DNA from: Cytophagales bacterium
GTDB taxonomy: Bacteria > Bacteroidota > Bacteroidia > Cytophagales > Cyclobacteriaceae
DNA length: 43,100 nucleotides
Reading direction: 5' to 3'
Assembly: GCA_022360055.1 (NCBI GenBank)
Contig: JAKSDO010000299.1
Span: 1 to 43,100, forward strand
A program made the position numbers and the translations under genes. The notes beneath the pieces were generated by a model, which was not told where the DNA came from, did no database searches, and saw nothing but the letters and a program-made list of their open reading frames with translations. The number at the start of each line of letters is the position of its first letter. Position 1 is the stretch's first letter. This document shows, in pieces, positions 1-8,197 of the stretch.

Positions 1-96
1 AAATAATTGGTAATTTTCTTATTCGCCCTGTTTATATTCAATCTTACCCAACCGAACGGAGAGAGCTCACGCAGCAAAGCAAGTAATCCGCTTCAA

Positions 97-267
97 TCAA
101 CCTTCCGGGATCAAATAGTTTTTTCCTTTCTTGACAATTTTGTGGTAATAGTGGATTCTCGCTTTCTTAATCTCCCAAAACAAATCTTTAGGTTCTTGAA
201 TATTGATTGCTGTAAGGGGGGCAATCGACAACACCATCCTATGATTACGCTTTCTTTTCGTGACCAT
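97..267 (-). CDS. possible small basic protein, 56 aa
   Basis: An ATG-started reading frame of 56 codons on the minus strand, about 30 nt downstream of the GIY-YIG gene. The product is Lys/Arg rich (begins MVTKRKRNHR, ends KKGKNYLIPEG) with no signal peptide or recognisable motif. No family is recognised. It could be chance or a leftover of a longer gene; neither frame continues past the stop. The rest of positions 1-96 shows nothing I can name. Confidence 0.22.
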   Translation of the reverse strand: MVTKRKRNHRMVLSIAPLTAINIQEPKDLFWEIKKARIHYYHKIVKKGKNYLIPEG

Positions 268-299
268 GAGCGTGACCCTTAAAGTAAAAATCTAAAATT

Positions 300-536
300 T
301 TAAATGAGTCTCTTATTCCTAAATGCGATACCGGAACCTGACTTGAGATATTTTCCAAAGTTATACGCCTTATACTTATCAGTAAATGCAATATAAGTAA
401 TCAATTCAATAGGTAGTTTGTCTTTTGTGTAATGTACTTGGCCTTTATTGTGTTTTTCTAATCTGTCTTTAAGACTATTTGTGCAACCGGTGTAAAATGA
501 ATTGTCTGAGCATTTTAGGATGTATACATACCACAT
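300..536 (-). CDS. GIY-YIG nuclease family protein (UPF0213-like)
   Basis: A 78-aa single-domain GIY-YIG protein. The N-terminus WYVYILKCSDNSFYTGCTN carries the GIY-YIG core (YVYIL then YTG), followed by the conserved Arg/His stretch (DRLEKHNKG), and it ends KSGSGIAFRNKRLI, typical of the small free-standing family found throughout Bacteroidota. Members are predicted endonucleases; cellular role is mostly unknown. ATG at 536 is the natural start because the family begins M-x-Y-V-Y. It lies downstream of tmRNA on the same strand, separated by a strong palindrome. Confidence 0.85.
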   Translation of the reverse strand: MWYVYILKCSDNSFYTGCTNSLKDRLEKHNKGQVHYTKDKLPIELITYIAFTDKYKAYNFGKYLKSGSGIAFRNKRLI

Positions 537-575
537 AAAATCTATTTTAATATTTTAATTGTGGACTGCGTCCAT

Positions 576-611
576 TTTCACCCTCCGAAGCTTCAGCGAA
601 GAAGGGTGAAA
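576..611 (-). terminator. palindrome at the 3' end of tmRNA
   Basis: Nine-base arms TTTCACCCT (576-584) and AGGGTGAAA (603-611) enclose an inner CTTC-agc-GAAG stem. The outer arm ends two bases from the mature tmRNA 3' end, so it could serve in termination or 3' processing. There is no T-run after it on the minus strand, so simple intrinsic termination is not certain. Hairpins with a GAAGCTTC/CGAAG core beside GIY-YIG genes look familiar to me from other Bacteroidota, but that is memory, not a search. Confidence 0.45.
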
Positions 612-612
612 G

Positions 613-1034
613 TGGAGCCGCGGGGAGTCGAACCCCGGTCCAGATAGGGTAACAACGTATCCTCTACATGCATAGTTGCCAATTTGATCTCGAAGAAAGC
701 CGGCAGGCAACCGCCTCGTCGGCCGTAGGCAGACTACTTGTCTTCAAAGTTGCTGAGAGTTTCACCTTCGATCCGCAACAAGATCTCCGGCTAGTTTTAT
801 CCGTTCGACACCCAAAATCCGGTCCGATAAAACAAAGACCGGGAGGATGTGGCCCGGGACCTTTCTTAAAGGTCGACCGTTTAAGCCTTAGGTCTTAACA
901 TACCGTTAAGATTAAGCAGCCATGGCGTAGTTTTCTTCGCCAATTATAGTTCGAATGCATTGATCACAGATGTACATTCACCACCTGACATGCAGATACA
1001 TCGCTATCGCCTACTGTCAAATCCAGTCGGCCCC
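613..1034 (-). ncRNA. ssrA: transfer-messenger RNA (tmRNA)
   Basis: On the minus strand the RNA begins GGGGCCGACTGGATTTGACA (from 1034), the standard tmRNA 5' start, and ends with a T-arm GGTTCGACTCC and acceptor strand CGGCTCCA (613). GGGGCCG pairs with CGGCTCC; discriminator is A; CCA is not encoded. The resume frame at 941-912 encodes GEENYAMAA followed by TAA, a Bacteroidota-type proteolysis tag. Length 422 nt is normal for a one-piece tmRNA. It rescues stalled ribosomes with SmpB. Transcribed divergently from dnaX. Confidence 0.96.
912..941 (-). other. tmRNA tag reading frame (GEENYAMAA-stop)
   Basis: Read on the minus strand, codons GGC GAA GAA AAC TAC GCC ATG GCT GCT then TAA. The hydrophobic end AMAA fits the tail recognised by ClpXP-type proteases. 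The mature tag would be preceded by the Ala carried by tmRNA itself. Confidence 0.9.
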
Positions 1035-1058
1035 GTGAATTCAAAGAACAATTCCGTA

Positions 1059-1066
1059 CAAAGGTA
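1059..1066 (-). promoter_or_regulatory. -7 box of the tmRNA promoter
   Basis: Minus-strand TACCTTTG matches the Bacteroidota -7 consensus TAnnTTTG and lies about 25 nt before the mature tmRNA 5' end, leaving a short leader for RNase P removal. A clear -33 TTG at the usual spacing was not found, so the call rests on the -7 box and its position. Confidence 0.5.
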
Positions 1067-1154
1067 ATCTTTTCTACGTCAAAGCACACGAAAATGTTGG
1101 CATAAAAAGATGGTCTTCTTCCGTAATCCGAATAAGTTTTTTTAATTTGCGGCC

Positions 1155-2261
1155 ATGAGCAATTTCATAGTTTCGGCAAGAAAATACCGCCCAAAAGGAT
1201 TCGAAGAAGTTGTTGGGCAGGAACACATAACGACCACGCTGCAGAATGCCATCAATAGCGAGCAGCTCGCTCAGGCGTTGTTGTTTTGCGGGCCGAGAGG
1301 TGTAGGCAAGACCACCTGCGCGCGCATCGTTGCCAAACTCGTAAACGGTTTCGAATCTCAGACAGCCGAAGGGAGTAATCCCTTGAATATCTATGAATTG
1401 GATGCCGCCTCCAATAATTCCGTCGATGATATCCGGAACCTCATCGACCAGGTCAGATATCCGCCACAGTTCGGAAAATATAAGGTATATATCATCGATG
1501 AGGTGCATATGCTTTCCAATGCGGCTTTCAATGCGTTCTTAAAGACCCTGGAAGAACCGCCATCCTATGCTATTTTCATTCTGGCGACCACGGAGAAGCA
1601 TAAGGTAATACCAACCATTCTTTCCAGGTGTCAGATCTTTGATTTTAACAGGATCCAGAACAGCGATATTGCCGATCATCTCAAAGCCATTGCCGAAAAA
1701 GAAGGTATTGAGGCCGAAGCTGAGGCCTTGCATCTGATTGCGCAAAAGGCCGACGGAGCGCTCAGAGACGCACTTTCCATTTTCGACCTGATTGTAACCT
1801 ATTCCTCCGACAATAGGATTACTTATGAAAATACCATCAATAACCTTCACATTCTGGATTACGATTATTATTTCAGAATAACCGATCAATTGCTGGAAAA
1901 TGATCACGCCGGAGTTCTTTTAACCTTTGAAGAGATCCTGAGTAAGGGTTTTGACGGTCACAATTTCATTGTGGGCCTGAGCGAACACTTTAGGAATCTC
2001 ATGGTCTCCAAGGATCAGTCTACCGTCTTGCTATTGCAGGTGAGCGACGGTGTAAAACAGAAGTACTTCGAGCAGGGACAAAAAGTAAGCTTATCCTATT
2101 TATTATCCGCGCTAAACATTTCGAGTCAATGTGACTTGTATTTTAAGAGCAGCAAAAACCAGCGTTTGCACGTTGAATTGGCTCTGATGAAATTGGCGCA
2201 TTTGCCTTCTGTCGTCAATTTGTCGTCTTCGTCTGTCGAAGAAGTAAAAAAAAAAGCCTGA
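1155..2261 (+). CDS. dnaX: DNA polymerase III subunit gamma/tau (in-frame, gamma-length product)
   Basis: Clamp-loader AAA+ ATPase of the replisome. Visible motifs: Walker A GPRGVGKT (46-53), Walker B VYIIDEVH (111-118), sensor-1 LATTE (about 143-147) and the SRC motif with the arginine finger (ILSRCQ, about 155-160), then the lid and collar region. The 368-aa reading frame stops just after a run of ten A with tail VKKKA, giving a gamma-like product. The tau extension continues in the -1 frame to 2842. Odd: the four-Cys zinc module normally found between Walker A and ELDAASNN in DnaX is absent; the segment reads NGFESQTAEGSNPL. ATG at 1155 fits the family start MSNFIVSARKYRP. Divergent from tmRNA. 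Confidence 0.93.
   Translation: MSNFIVSARKYRPKGFEEVVGQEHITTTLQNAINSEQLAQALLFCGPRGVGKTTCARIVAKLVNGFESQTAEGSNPLNIYELDAASNNSVDDIRNLIDQVRYPPQFGKYKVYIIDEVHMLSNAAFNAFLKTLEEPPSYAIFILATTEKHKVIPTILSRCQIFDFNRIQNSDIADHLKAIAEKEGIEAEAEALHLIAQKADGALRDALSIFDLIVTYSSDNRITYENTINNLHILDYDYYFRITDQLLENDHAGVLLTFEEILSKGFDGHNFIVGLSEHFRNLMVSKDQSTVLLLQVSDGVKQKYFEQGQKVSLSYLLSALNISSQCDLYFKSSKNQRLHVELALMKLAHLPSVVNLSSSSVEEVKKKA
2246..2256 (+). other. dnaX slippery site (A10 G), candidate frameshift or transcriptional slippage
   Basis: Ten consecutive A (2246-2255) followed by G, read in frame 0 as gtA AAA AAA AAA GCC TGA. Moving one base back puts the ribosome into an open frame running to 2842 that encodes the tau C-terminal domain. 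A small stem CTTCG(2227-2231)/CGAAG(2237-2241) sits just upstream. E. coli dnaX uses ribosomal -1 frameshifting on an A-rich heptamer and Thermus dnaX uses RNA polymerase slippage on an A run, so either is plausible; a homopolymer length error (true A8 or A11) is the main alternative. Confidence 0.7.
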
Positions 2262-2842
2262 GGAGAGCGGATAAGCCCGGGGCGGAAGCGTCGGAAGAAG
2301 TACAACACCCCCAAACCGAGAAGGAACCCGGATCAGATGCCGGCAGTTCTCCGGGCAAAGTCGCCGCGATCTCCGGACTTAAGAAGACCTCGAGAATTCC
2401 TGATTTGGCATCGATCAGGGAAAACATTTCGCAAAAAGAAAATTCAACCCAGGAAGCGCAAATTAGCATTGGCACCGATCCGGTTACGCCGGAGCAACTC
2501 AAGGACGAATGGAACAAGTTTGCCGAAGAGCTCAAAAAAAAAGGCAGAGAGAGAGAATACAATACACTCAATCAACAGGTGGTTTTTAATGACGACCTTT
2601 CCATAAACCTGACCATACCCAATAGCTTCCAGTCGCTCACCATCGAGGGGCTTCAACAGGAACTGTTGACGCATCTGAGAACAAAACTCAACAACCGGGA
2701 CATCCGGCTTATCACTGAAATTGAAAAAATCGAGGATAAGAAGCTGATCTACACCAACTCCGAAAAGTTTGATTATCTGGCAGAGAAGTACCCCAAACTC
2801 AAAGAATTGAAAGCCCGCCTGGACCTGGATACCGATTTTTAG
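2255..2842 (+). CDS. dnaX: DnaX tau C-terminal extension (reached by -1 shift)
   Basis: The -1 frame is open from the A run (2255) to 2842, 195 codons, with no initiation context of its own at the front. It begins with a Pro/Glu/Lys-rich linker (ADKPGAEASEE) and ends in a folded-looking domain (TPEQLKDEWNKFAEELKKKG ... LKARLDLDTDF) of the type at the end of Bacteroidota tau subunits, which in other bacteria binds polymerase alpha and the helicase. Together with the 0-frame part it would make a tau of about 562 aa, a normal length. An internal ATG at 2405 could only give a truncated product. Confidence 0.8.
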   Translation, partial: SLRRADKPGAEASEEVQHPQTEKEPGSDAGSSPGKVAAISGLKKTSRIPDLASIRENISQKENSTQEAQISIGTDPVTPEQLKDEWNKFAEELKKKGREREYNTLNQQVVFNDDLSINLTIPNSFQSLTIEGLQQELLTHLRTKLNNRDIRLITEIEKIEDKKLIYTNSEKFDYLAEKYPKLKELKARLDLDTDF

Positions 2843-2947
2843 ATTTGAACATTCTCCGGGTTATTGAATCTCCATAGTCGAACTTGCGAAAAGAAAGCTT
2901 CCCAATATCCGATCTAGTTTTTAACTTGGGCGAAACAATTATTTTCG

Positions 2948-5551
2948 ATGACCAGAAAGCCGTTACTTTTCTTTATCTCGGGCATTTTTCTATGTACAGC
3001 TAGTTCAATGACTCGATCCCAGACCATTAATGTCGAGCGTCAATTGGCCGATCCATGGGTGGATTCGGTGTTTGGTTCCCTGTCGATTACCGATCGAATA
3101 AATCAATTGCTCATTGTTGAAGCCGGTCAACAAGATCATACCGAAACTAATTCGACATCCGGTTGGGGAGGGGTGAAGGTTTCAGCCGGCGGGCCCGACT
3201 CATTTTTGAAAAAGCTAAATTATCTGGAGACCCGACAATCCCTAAGACCACTGGTTTTTCACGAAATCGGTAAGGTTGTCGGTTTGAACCTGGACAGCGT
3301 CGATCATTTTGGACAAGTCGAATTTCTGCATCACGTTCGGGAACCACATTTGTTTTATGAGATGGGGAGTGCTGTGGCGAAGCAATGCAAAGCATTGGGG
3401 ATATCGATATTATCAGCGGAAAACCATGAGCTGCCAGACCGTTTAAATGGAGATTTCTGGAAACTGCATGAACTGAATCAGGGTTTGATAGATCATCAAA
3501 TTATCCCAATTGGCGCAGTCAAGGTTCGGAGATTTACAAACGACTCCTCGCATCTTATACCTAGCTCTGAACGGTGGGATATGCTTTTGGTTCGAAGGGA
3601 TGAAATTGAAGTTGTACATGAAAAATTCAGACAGGCGATCTCCGAAGACCGGATACGGCTGGAAGACCTGGAGGCCAAATGCCGGCTGGTGTTGGCTTAC
3701 AAGAAGTGGGCCGGACTCGATCTAAACCCAGACAGGCTAAACAGAATCGATAGATCTGATCGGATCAATAACGGATATAACCGGTTTTTGAAAGAAGAGA
3801 TCGCAAAGTACTTATTGGTAGCAACCGGAATGAGCGCCGGCAAGATACCGGTCCGGCAGATTGAAAACAAGAAAATCGCTTTTTTGAATATTGGCGGGAA
3901 TCCTAATTCGGTATTCTATGAATATGCCGGTAAATACACCAAAATTGATTATTTCGAAACGGGATATTCTTCCGAAGATCAGGAATATGTTTCACTATGG
4001 GCCGATTTGAATAAATACGATATCATTTTGTGCGCCTATTATCAACTGGGGTCATTATCAGACGATCCGAGTGATCACCGGGGGTTCGACATTTTTCAGG
4101 ACTGGCTGATAAAATCAGGTAAGCGCATATCAGTTGTCTTCCCGGATCCCGGAGTTGGAGGAACTGCGATTGTAAATGAAGCCATGTCGGAGCTGATTGT
4201 ATTGCAGGATACTCCCATCACCAATAAGCTTGTTCCCCAGCTAATTTTCGGAGGGATCGGAACCAATGGAAGAATACGTATATCGGCGGGCCGGTCTCCG
4301 CTGGGAATGATCGGAGTAGATGTTGAGCCGAGCGGCAGATTTGCCTATACCTCGCCCGAAGGCGTTGGCCTGAACAGTAAAAAGCTTTTGAAAATTGACT
4401 CCATCGCAACGGCTGCCATTCGGAACAGGGCGATCCCCGGCTGTCAGATTCTCATTGCCAAAGACCATAAAGTGATCTATCAAAAATCGTTTGGATACCA
4501 CACGTACGACAGCATCCGTGAAGTAAGGAACACCGATCTCTATGACCTGGCTTCGGTTACGAAGGTTTCAGGCGCCTTACCGGCTCTGATGAAGCTTTAT
4601 GAAGAGGGTAGATTTGATTTGGAAGCCACTATGGGTACGTATTTACCCTATTTTAAAAGAGGCAACAAGAAACGATTGACCTACCGGGAAATATTGGCCC
4701 ATCAATCGGGCCTTACCCCTTATATCGTTTACTGGACAACGGCCATTAAAAGAAACGGAAACTACAGAAGAAAGACCCTGAGCAATTCGAAGTCCGAGGA
4801 TTTCTCGTACGAGGTAAGCCCCGGATTGTATTTACATAATGATTATAAAAAGAAGATCTACAGGCAGATCAGGAAATCAAAATTGGGGGAGAAAAAATAT
4901 GCTTATTCGGGCCTCACATTTTTGTTGTACCCGGAAATTATCGAAGCAATTACCGGTCGGGATTATGTCGACTACCTGGATGCGCATTTTTATAAGCCGC
5001 TTGGAGCAATATCAATTACCTACAATCCTTTGGAAAAATATGAGGCGGGTCGAATCGTTCCTACGGAATATGATTCGCTTTTCAGGAAAGGCCAAATCCA
5101 TGGCAAGGTGCATGATGAAGCGGCAGCCATGATGAAAGGAATCTCGTCGAACGCCGGTTTGTTTGCCAATGCCAACGATCTTGCGAAACTCTTTCAGATG
5201 TATTGCAATTATGGGACCTTTGGGAACAGGGAATACCTGAATGAAGAAACGCTCCTCGAATTTACCAGGTGCCAATACCCCGGGAACAACAATCGGAGAG
5301 GACTTGGCTTCGACCGGCCGCTACCTGAACCTCATGCAAATGGCAATACGGCAAAACCGGTAAGTCAACTGAGTTTCGGACATTCGGGATTTACGGGCAC
5401 TTTTGCCTGGGCCGACCCCGAATATAATCTCGTTTACATATTTTTGTCAAACAGGGTGTACCGAACCAGGGAAAACCGGAAGCTGTACGAGATGAATATA
5501 CGCACGGATATTCAGGAGGTGATTTATGAAGCGATGGAGCGGAAAGATTGA
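2948..5551 (+). CDS. secreted serine hydrolase (class C beta-lactamase fold) with degenerate GH3-like N-terminal half
   Basis: 867 aa with an N-terminal signal peptide (about 1-25). Residues about 30-440 follow the layout of the GH3 beta-N-acetylglucosaminidase half of Bacteroidota GH3/serine-hydrolase fusions, including a late GH3 C-terminal-like segment (KIAFLNIGGN...), but the KHFPGHG-type motif and an obvious catalytic Asp motif are not visible, so this half is probably inactive or altered. Residues about 470-867 are a beta-lactamase-related hydrolase: S536-V-T-K539, Y653-S-G and H812-S-G814, with the landmark HQSGL. Likely periplasmic, acting on cell-wall material. Convergent with the epimerase gene 15 bp downstream. 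Confidence 0.82.
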   Translation: MTRKPLLFFISGIFLCTASSMTRSQTINVERQLADPWVDSVFGSLSITDRINQLLIVEAGQQDHTETNSTSGWGGVKVSAGGPDSFLKKLNYLETRQSLRPLVFHEIGKVVGLNLDSVDHFGQVEFLHHVREPHLFYEMGSAVAKQCKALGISILSAENHELPDRLNGDFWKLHELNQGLIDHQIIPIGAVKVRRFTNDSSHLIPSSERWDMLLVRRDEIEVVHEKFRQAISEDRIRLEDLEAKCRLVLAYKKWAGLDLNPDRLNRIDRSDRINNGYNRFLKEEIAKYLLVATGMSAGKIPVRQIENKKIAFLNIGGNPNSVFYEYAGKYTKIDYFETGYSSEDQEYVSLWADLNKYDIILCAYYQLGSLSDDPSDHRGFDIFQDWLIKSGKRISVVFPDPGVGGTAIVNEAMSELIVLQDTPITNKLVPQLIFGGIGTNGRIRISAGRSPLGMIGVDVEPSGRFAYTSPEGVGLNSKKLLKIDSIATAAIRNRAIPGCQILIAKDHKVIYQKSFGYHTYDSIREVRNTDLYDLASVTKVSGALPALMKLYEEGRFDLEATMGTYLPYFKRGNKKRLTYREILAHQSGLTPYIVYWTTAIKRNGNYRRKTLSNSKSEDFSYEVSPGLYLHNDYKKKIYRQIRKSKLGEKKYAYSGLTFLLYPEIIEAITGRDYVDYLDAHFYKPLGAISITYNPLEKYEAGRIVPTEYDSLFRKGQIHGKVHDEAAAMMKGISSNAGLFANANDLAKLFQMYCNYGTFGNREYLNEETLLEFTRCQYPGNNNRRGLGFDRPLPEPHANGNTAKPVSQLSFGHSGFTGTFAWADPEYNLVYIFLSNRVYRTRENRKLYEMNIRTDIQEVIYEAMERKD

Positions 5552-5566
5552 ACGCCAGAGAATATT

Positions 5567-6556
5567 TTACAGGCTTTTATAAGCCTCAATTACCCGGTCC
5601 ATAAATACATTCGTATCTTCTTTGATCAACATTCTGGCCCTGTCTTCTTCAAACCACTCCACTGTATTTTTGATTCCTTGTTTAAATGGTATGGTGGCAA
5701 CAAAGTCCGGCACGAACAATTTGATTTTTGAATTGTCAAAGATCACACTGTTTGCCTTGTCGCCAATTAAATTGCCGAGCTGAAAATCATCGAACCTGGC
5801 AATAAAACCGGAAGGAATATGCACCGTTTTGGGCGGCATGCCCGCCGCCATGGCGATGGCCTCATAGATCTGATTCCATGTTAGCAGCTCATCCGATGTG
5901 ATGTGAAAGGCGTGCCCAATGGCCTGCTGATGCCCCAATAATCCGACAAACCCTTTTGCAAAATCAATGGAATGTGTAATGGTCCACAAGGAGGTTCCAT
6001 CGCCGTGAACAATAATCTCCTTGCCGTTTCTTATGCGATCTATGATGGTAAAATCGTCCCAACTTCCAATAGCTGCGGGAATCACCGTTTCATAAGTGAG
6101 CGACGGACGAACGATAGTCACCGGAAAATCATGTTTCCGGTACAGGTTGCCGAGCATTTCTTCACATTCGATTTTATCTCTGGAATATTGCCAATACGGA
6201 TTTTTTAAAGGGGTCGATTCGGTGATCACGGGATGACTCACGGGCTTTTCATACGCCGAAGCCGAACTGATAAAGATATACTGATCCGTTTTGTTTTTGA
6301 AGAGCTCAAAGTCGTTTTGAATGTCTTCCGGGACAAAGGCAATAAAATTGGCGACAACATCAAAATAATGATCTTTCAACGCACGTTTAACCTCATCGAT
6401 ATTGTGAATGTCCGCCGATATGGATTGAACGCCTTTCGGGACTAGGCCTCTTCTGTTTCCCCGGTTGAGGTGAAAAACTTCGATGCCTTTTTCAAGTGCC
6501 AGCCGGGTACAGGCGCCGGAAATGTTCCCGGTACCTCCGATAAATAATACCTTCAT
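5567..6556 (-). CDS. NAD-dependent epimerase/dehydratase family protein
   Basis: Extended short-chain dehydrogenase/reductase. N-terminal Rossmann motif MKVLFIGGTGNIS, an ISSASAY strand and a downstream YSRDKIE segment match the atypical SDR layout (catalytic Tyr-x-x-x-Lys). About 329 aa from the Met at 6556; an upstream ATG at 6583 adds nine residues not typical of the family. Likely acts on a nucleotide sugar or free sugar in the cytoplasm. The substrate cannot be read from sequence. The 230 bp upstream to the oxidoreductase contain no gene. Confidence 0.82.
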   Translation of the reverse strand: MKVLFIGGTGNISGACTRLALEKGIEVFHLNRGNRRGLVPKGVQSISADIHNIDEVKRALKDHYFDVVANFIAFVPEDIQNDFELFKNKTDQYIFISSASAYEKPVSHPVITESTPLKNPYWQYSRDKIECEEMLGNLYRKHDFPVTIVRPSLTYETVIPAAIGSWDDFTIIDRIRNGKEIIVHGDGTSLWTITHSIDFAKGFVGLLGHQQAIGHAFHITSDELLTWNQIYEAIAMAAGMPPKTVHIPSGFIARFDDFQLGNLIGDKANSVIFDNSKIKLFVPDFVATIPFKQGIKNTVEWFEEDRARMLIKEDTNVFMDRVIEAYKSL

Positions 6557-6807
6557 ATTCGCTTTTGGATTTGATGAACACAAGATTAGTAATTTGTTTC
6601 AATAAAAGAAATTGGATTGCAGTTTGAGGCAGACTTTGACCGTTCGAAGGCTGCCCCGTTTATTGGTGCCATATGAAAGAAGACTCCGGATAATAGCTCT
6701 GTAATTCTCTGCAGCTTTTGAAATTGAAATATGATTTTATTCGTTGTATTTTTTAGTAAATTAAAGGCCCGAAAGTGAAATGATTTAAATTGGAAAATAA
6801 AATAGTT

Positions 6808-8094
6808 ATGAAGGACACATCAAGGAGGGAATTTTTAAAATCGACAGGCGCTGCAGCCATAGGCGGCACGCTTGCATTTAACATCGGATTGCCTAAGTCA
6901 TCGTTTGCCGCGAACAGCGATACCCTGAAAGTCGGACTGATCGGTTGTGGGGGCCGCGGAACCGGGGCTGCAAATCAGGCGTTGAATGCGGATCCGAATG
7001 TAGTGCTTACGCATATGGCAGATATTTTTCAGGATCGCCTGGATTTATCCATCAACAGTCTCAAGAAGCGTCACGCAGACCGGGTAATGGTCGAAAACGG
7101 GAATAAATTTGTTGGTTTTGACGGCGCAAAAAATGTCATAGATTCGGACGTCGACGTGGTGATATTGACCACTCCTCCGTATTTCAGGCCCAAGCAGCTT
7201 GAAATGGCCGTGGAGGCCGGCAAGCATATCTTCTGCGAGAAACCGATGGCTGTGGATGCTCCGGGCATAAAAAGAGTAATTGCTGCCGCCAAAAAAGCCA
7301 AAGAAAAGAATTTATCGCTCGTCTCCGGTTTTTGCTGGAGATACCATTCCGCAAAGCGGGAGACATTCGGACGGGTATTGGACGGCGCCATAGGTGATGT
7401 CCATACCGTTTACAACACCTATAATACCGGAGCGCTCTGGTTGCGTGATGTAGAGCCTGACTGGTCTCCGATGCGCAAGAAGATGAGAAACTGGCTTTAT
7501 TACAACTACATCTCCGGCGACCACATTGTAGAACAGGCTATACACAGTATCGACATGATGTCCTGGGCTTTGGGAGATGTTCAACCTGTCAAGGCGACGG
7601 GAACAGGCGGAAGACAGAGCCGAACAGGAAAAGAATACGGAAATATCTATGACCATTTTGCCATTGTTTACGAATATGAGAATGGAGTAAAAGGCTTTCA
7701 TTTTAGCCGGCAGCAAAAAGATTGTTCCGGCAGTTACGGGGTAGAAATGATGGGCAGCAAGGGACATTGTGTGGTGGATTGCGGAAGAGGGCGCCATACC
7801 ATAAAAGGTGCCGAAGACTGGAGATTCAGAGGAAGTGGCAATGATATGTACCAGCAGGAGCACGATGAATTATTTGCATCTATCCGTTCCGGTAAACCGA
7901 TGAACGATGGAGCGTGGATGGCCCGGAGTACGATGCTTGGCATCATGGGCAGGATGGTCGCTTATACCGGACAGACAATTACTTACGACCAGGCTTTGAA
8001 TTCCGAGGAAAAACTGGGGCCCGATGAAATTACGAATAATACGGAATTTACCGATCCTCCGGTAGCCAAGCCCGGCATCACAAAATTTATTTAA
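6808..8094 (+). CDS. Gfo/Idh/MocA family oxidoreductase, Tat-exported
   Basis: NAD(P)-dependent sugar oxidoreductase. Starts with a twin-arginine signal (SRREFLKSTGAAAIGG), then a Rossmann fold with VGLIGCGGRGTG, the conserved EKPMAVD segment carrying the catalytic-type Lys, and the C-terminal beta-sheet domain (GDHIVEQAIHSIDMMSW). Exported members carry their cofactor already bound, which suits oxidation of a glycoside in the periplasm. I choose ATG 6808 over the upstream TTG at 6790 because the signal then begins normally. First of a run with two isomerase-like genes; copy 1 of the dispersed repeat follows 11 bp after the stop. Confidence 0.9.
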   Translation: MKDTSRREFLKSTGAAAIGGTLAFNIGLPKSSFAANSDTLKVGLIGCGGRGTGAANQALNADPNVVLTHMADIFQDRLDLSINSLKKRHADRVMVENGNKFVGFDGAKNVIDSDVDVVILTTPPYFRPKQLEMAVEAGKHIFCEKPMAVDAPGIKRVIAAAKKAKEKNLSLVSGFCWRYHSAKRETFGRVLDGAIGDVHTVYNTYNTGALWLRDVEPDWSPMRKKMRNWLYYNYISGDHIVEQAIHSIDMMSWALGDVQPVKATGTGGRQSRTGKEYGNIYDHFAIVYEYENGVKGFHFSRQQKDCSGSYGVEMMGSKGHCVVDCGRGRHTIKGAEDWRFRGSGNDMYQQEHDELFASIRSGKPMNDGAWMARSTMLGIMGRMVAYTGQTITYDQALNSEEKLGPDEITNNTEFTDPPVAKPGITKFI

Positions 8095-8105
8095 TCTTAT
8101 AACAC

Positions 8106-8197
8106 GAAACCGGTAGGACCGGAGCAAATTCGGGACACACATGAGCATGATTATATTGCTCCGTGCGTCAGCAACCTAAAAAAACATAATCGGATGA
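8106..8197 (+). repeat. dispersed intergenic repeat, copy 1
   Basis: About 92 bp beginning GAAACCGGTAGGACCGGAGC and ending CGGATGA, where ATG is the start codon of the next gene (8194). It contains CCGGT-agg-ACCGG and a longer inverted pair GGAGCAA/TTGCTCC. About 85 of 92 positions match copy 3 by eye and it is clearly related to copy 2. Sits between two genes of one probable operon. Its frame is open into the downstream gene (PVGPEQIRDTHEHDYIA) but has no start codon. Confidence 0.85.

Noticed and set aside
668-898. 76-codon open frame on the plus strand
   Set aside because: It lies within the tmRNA on the other strand; the RNA gene explains the sequence.
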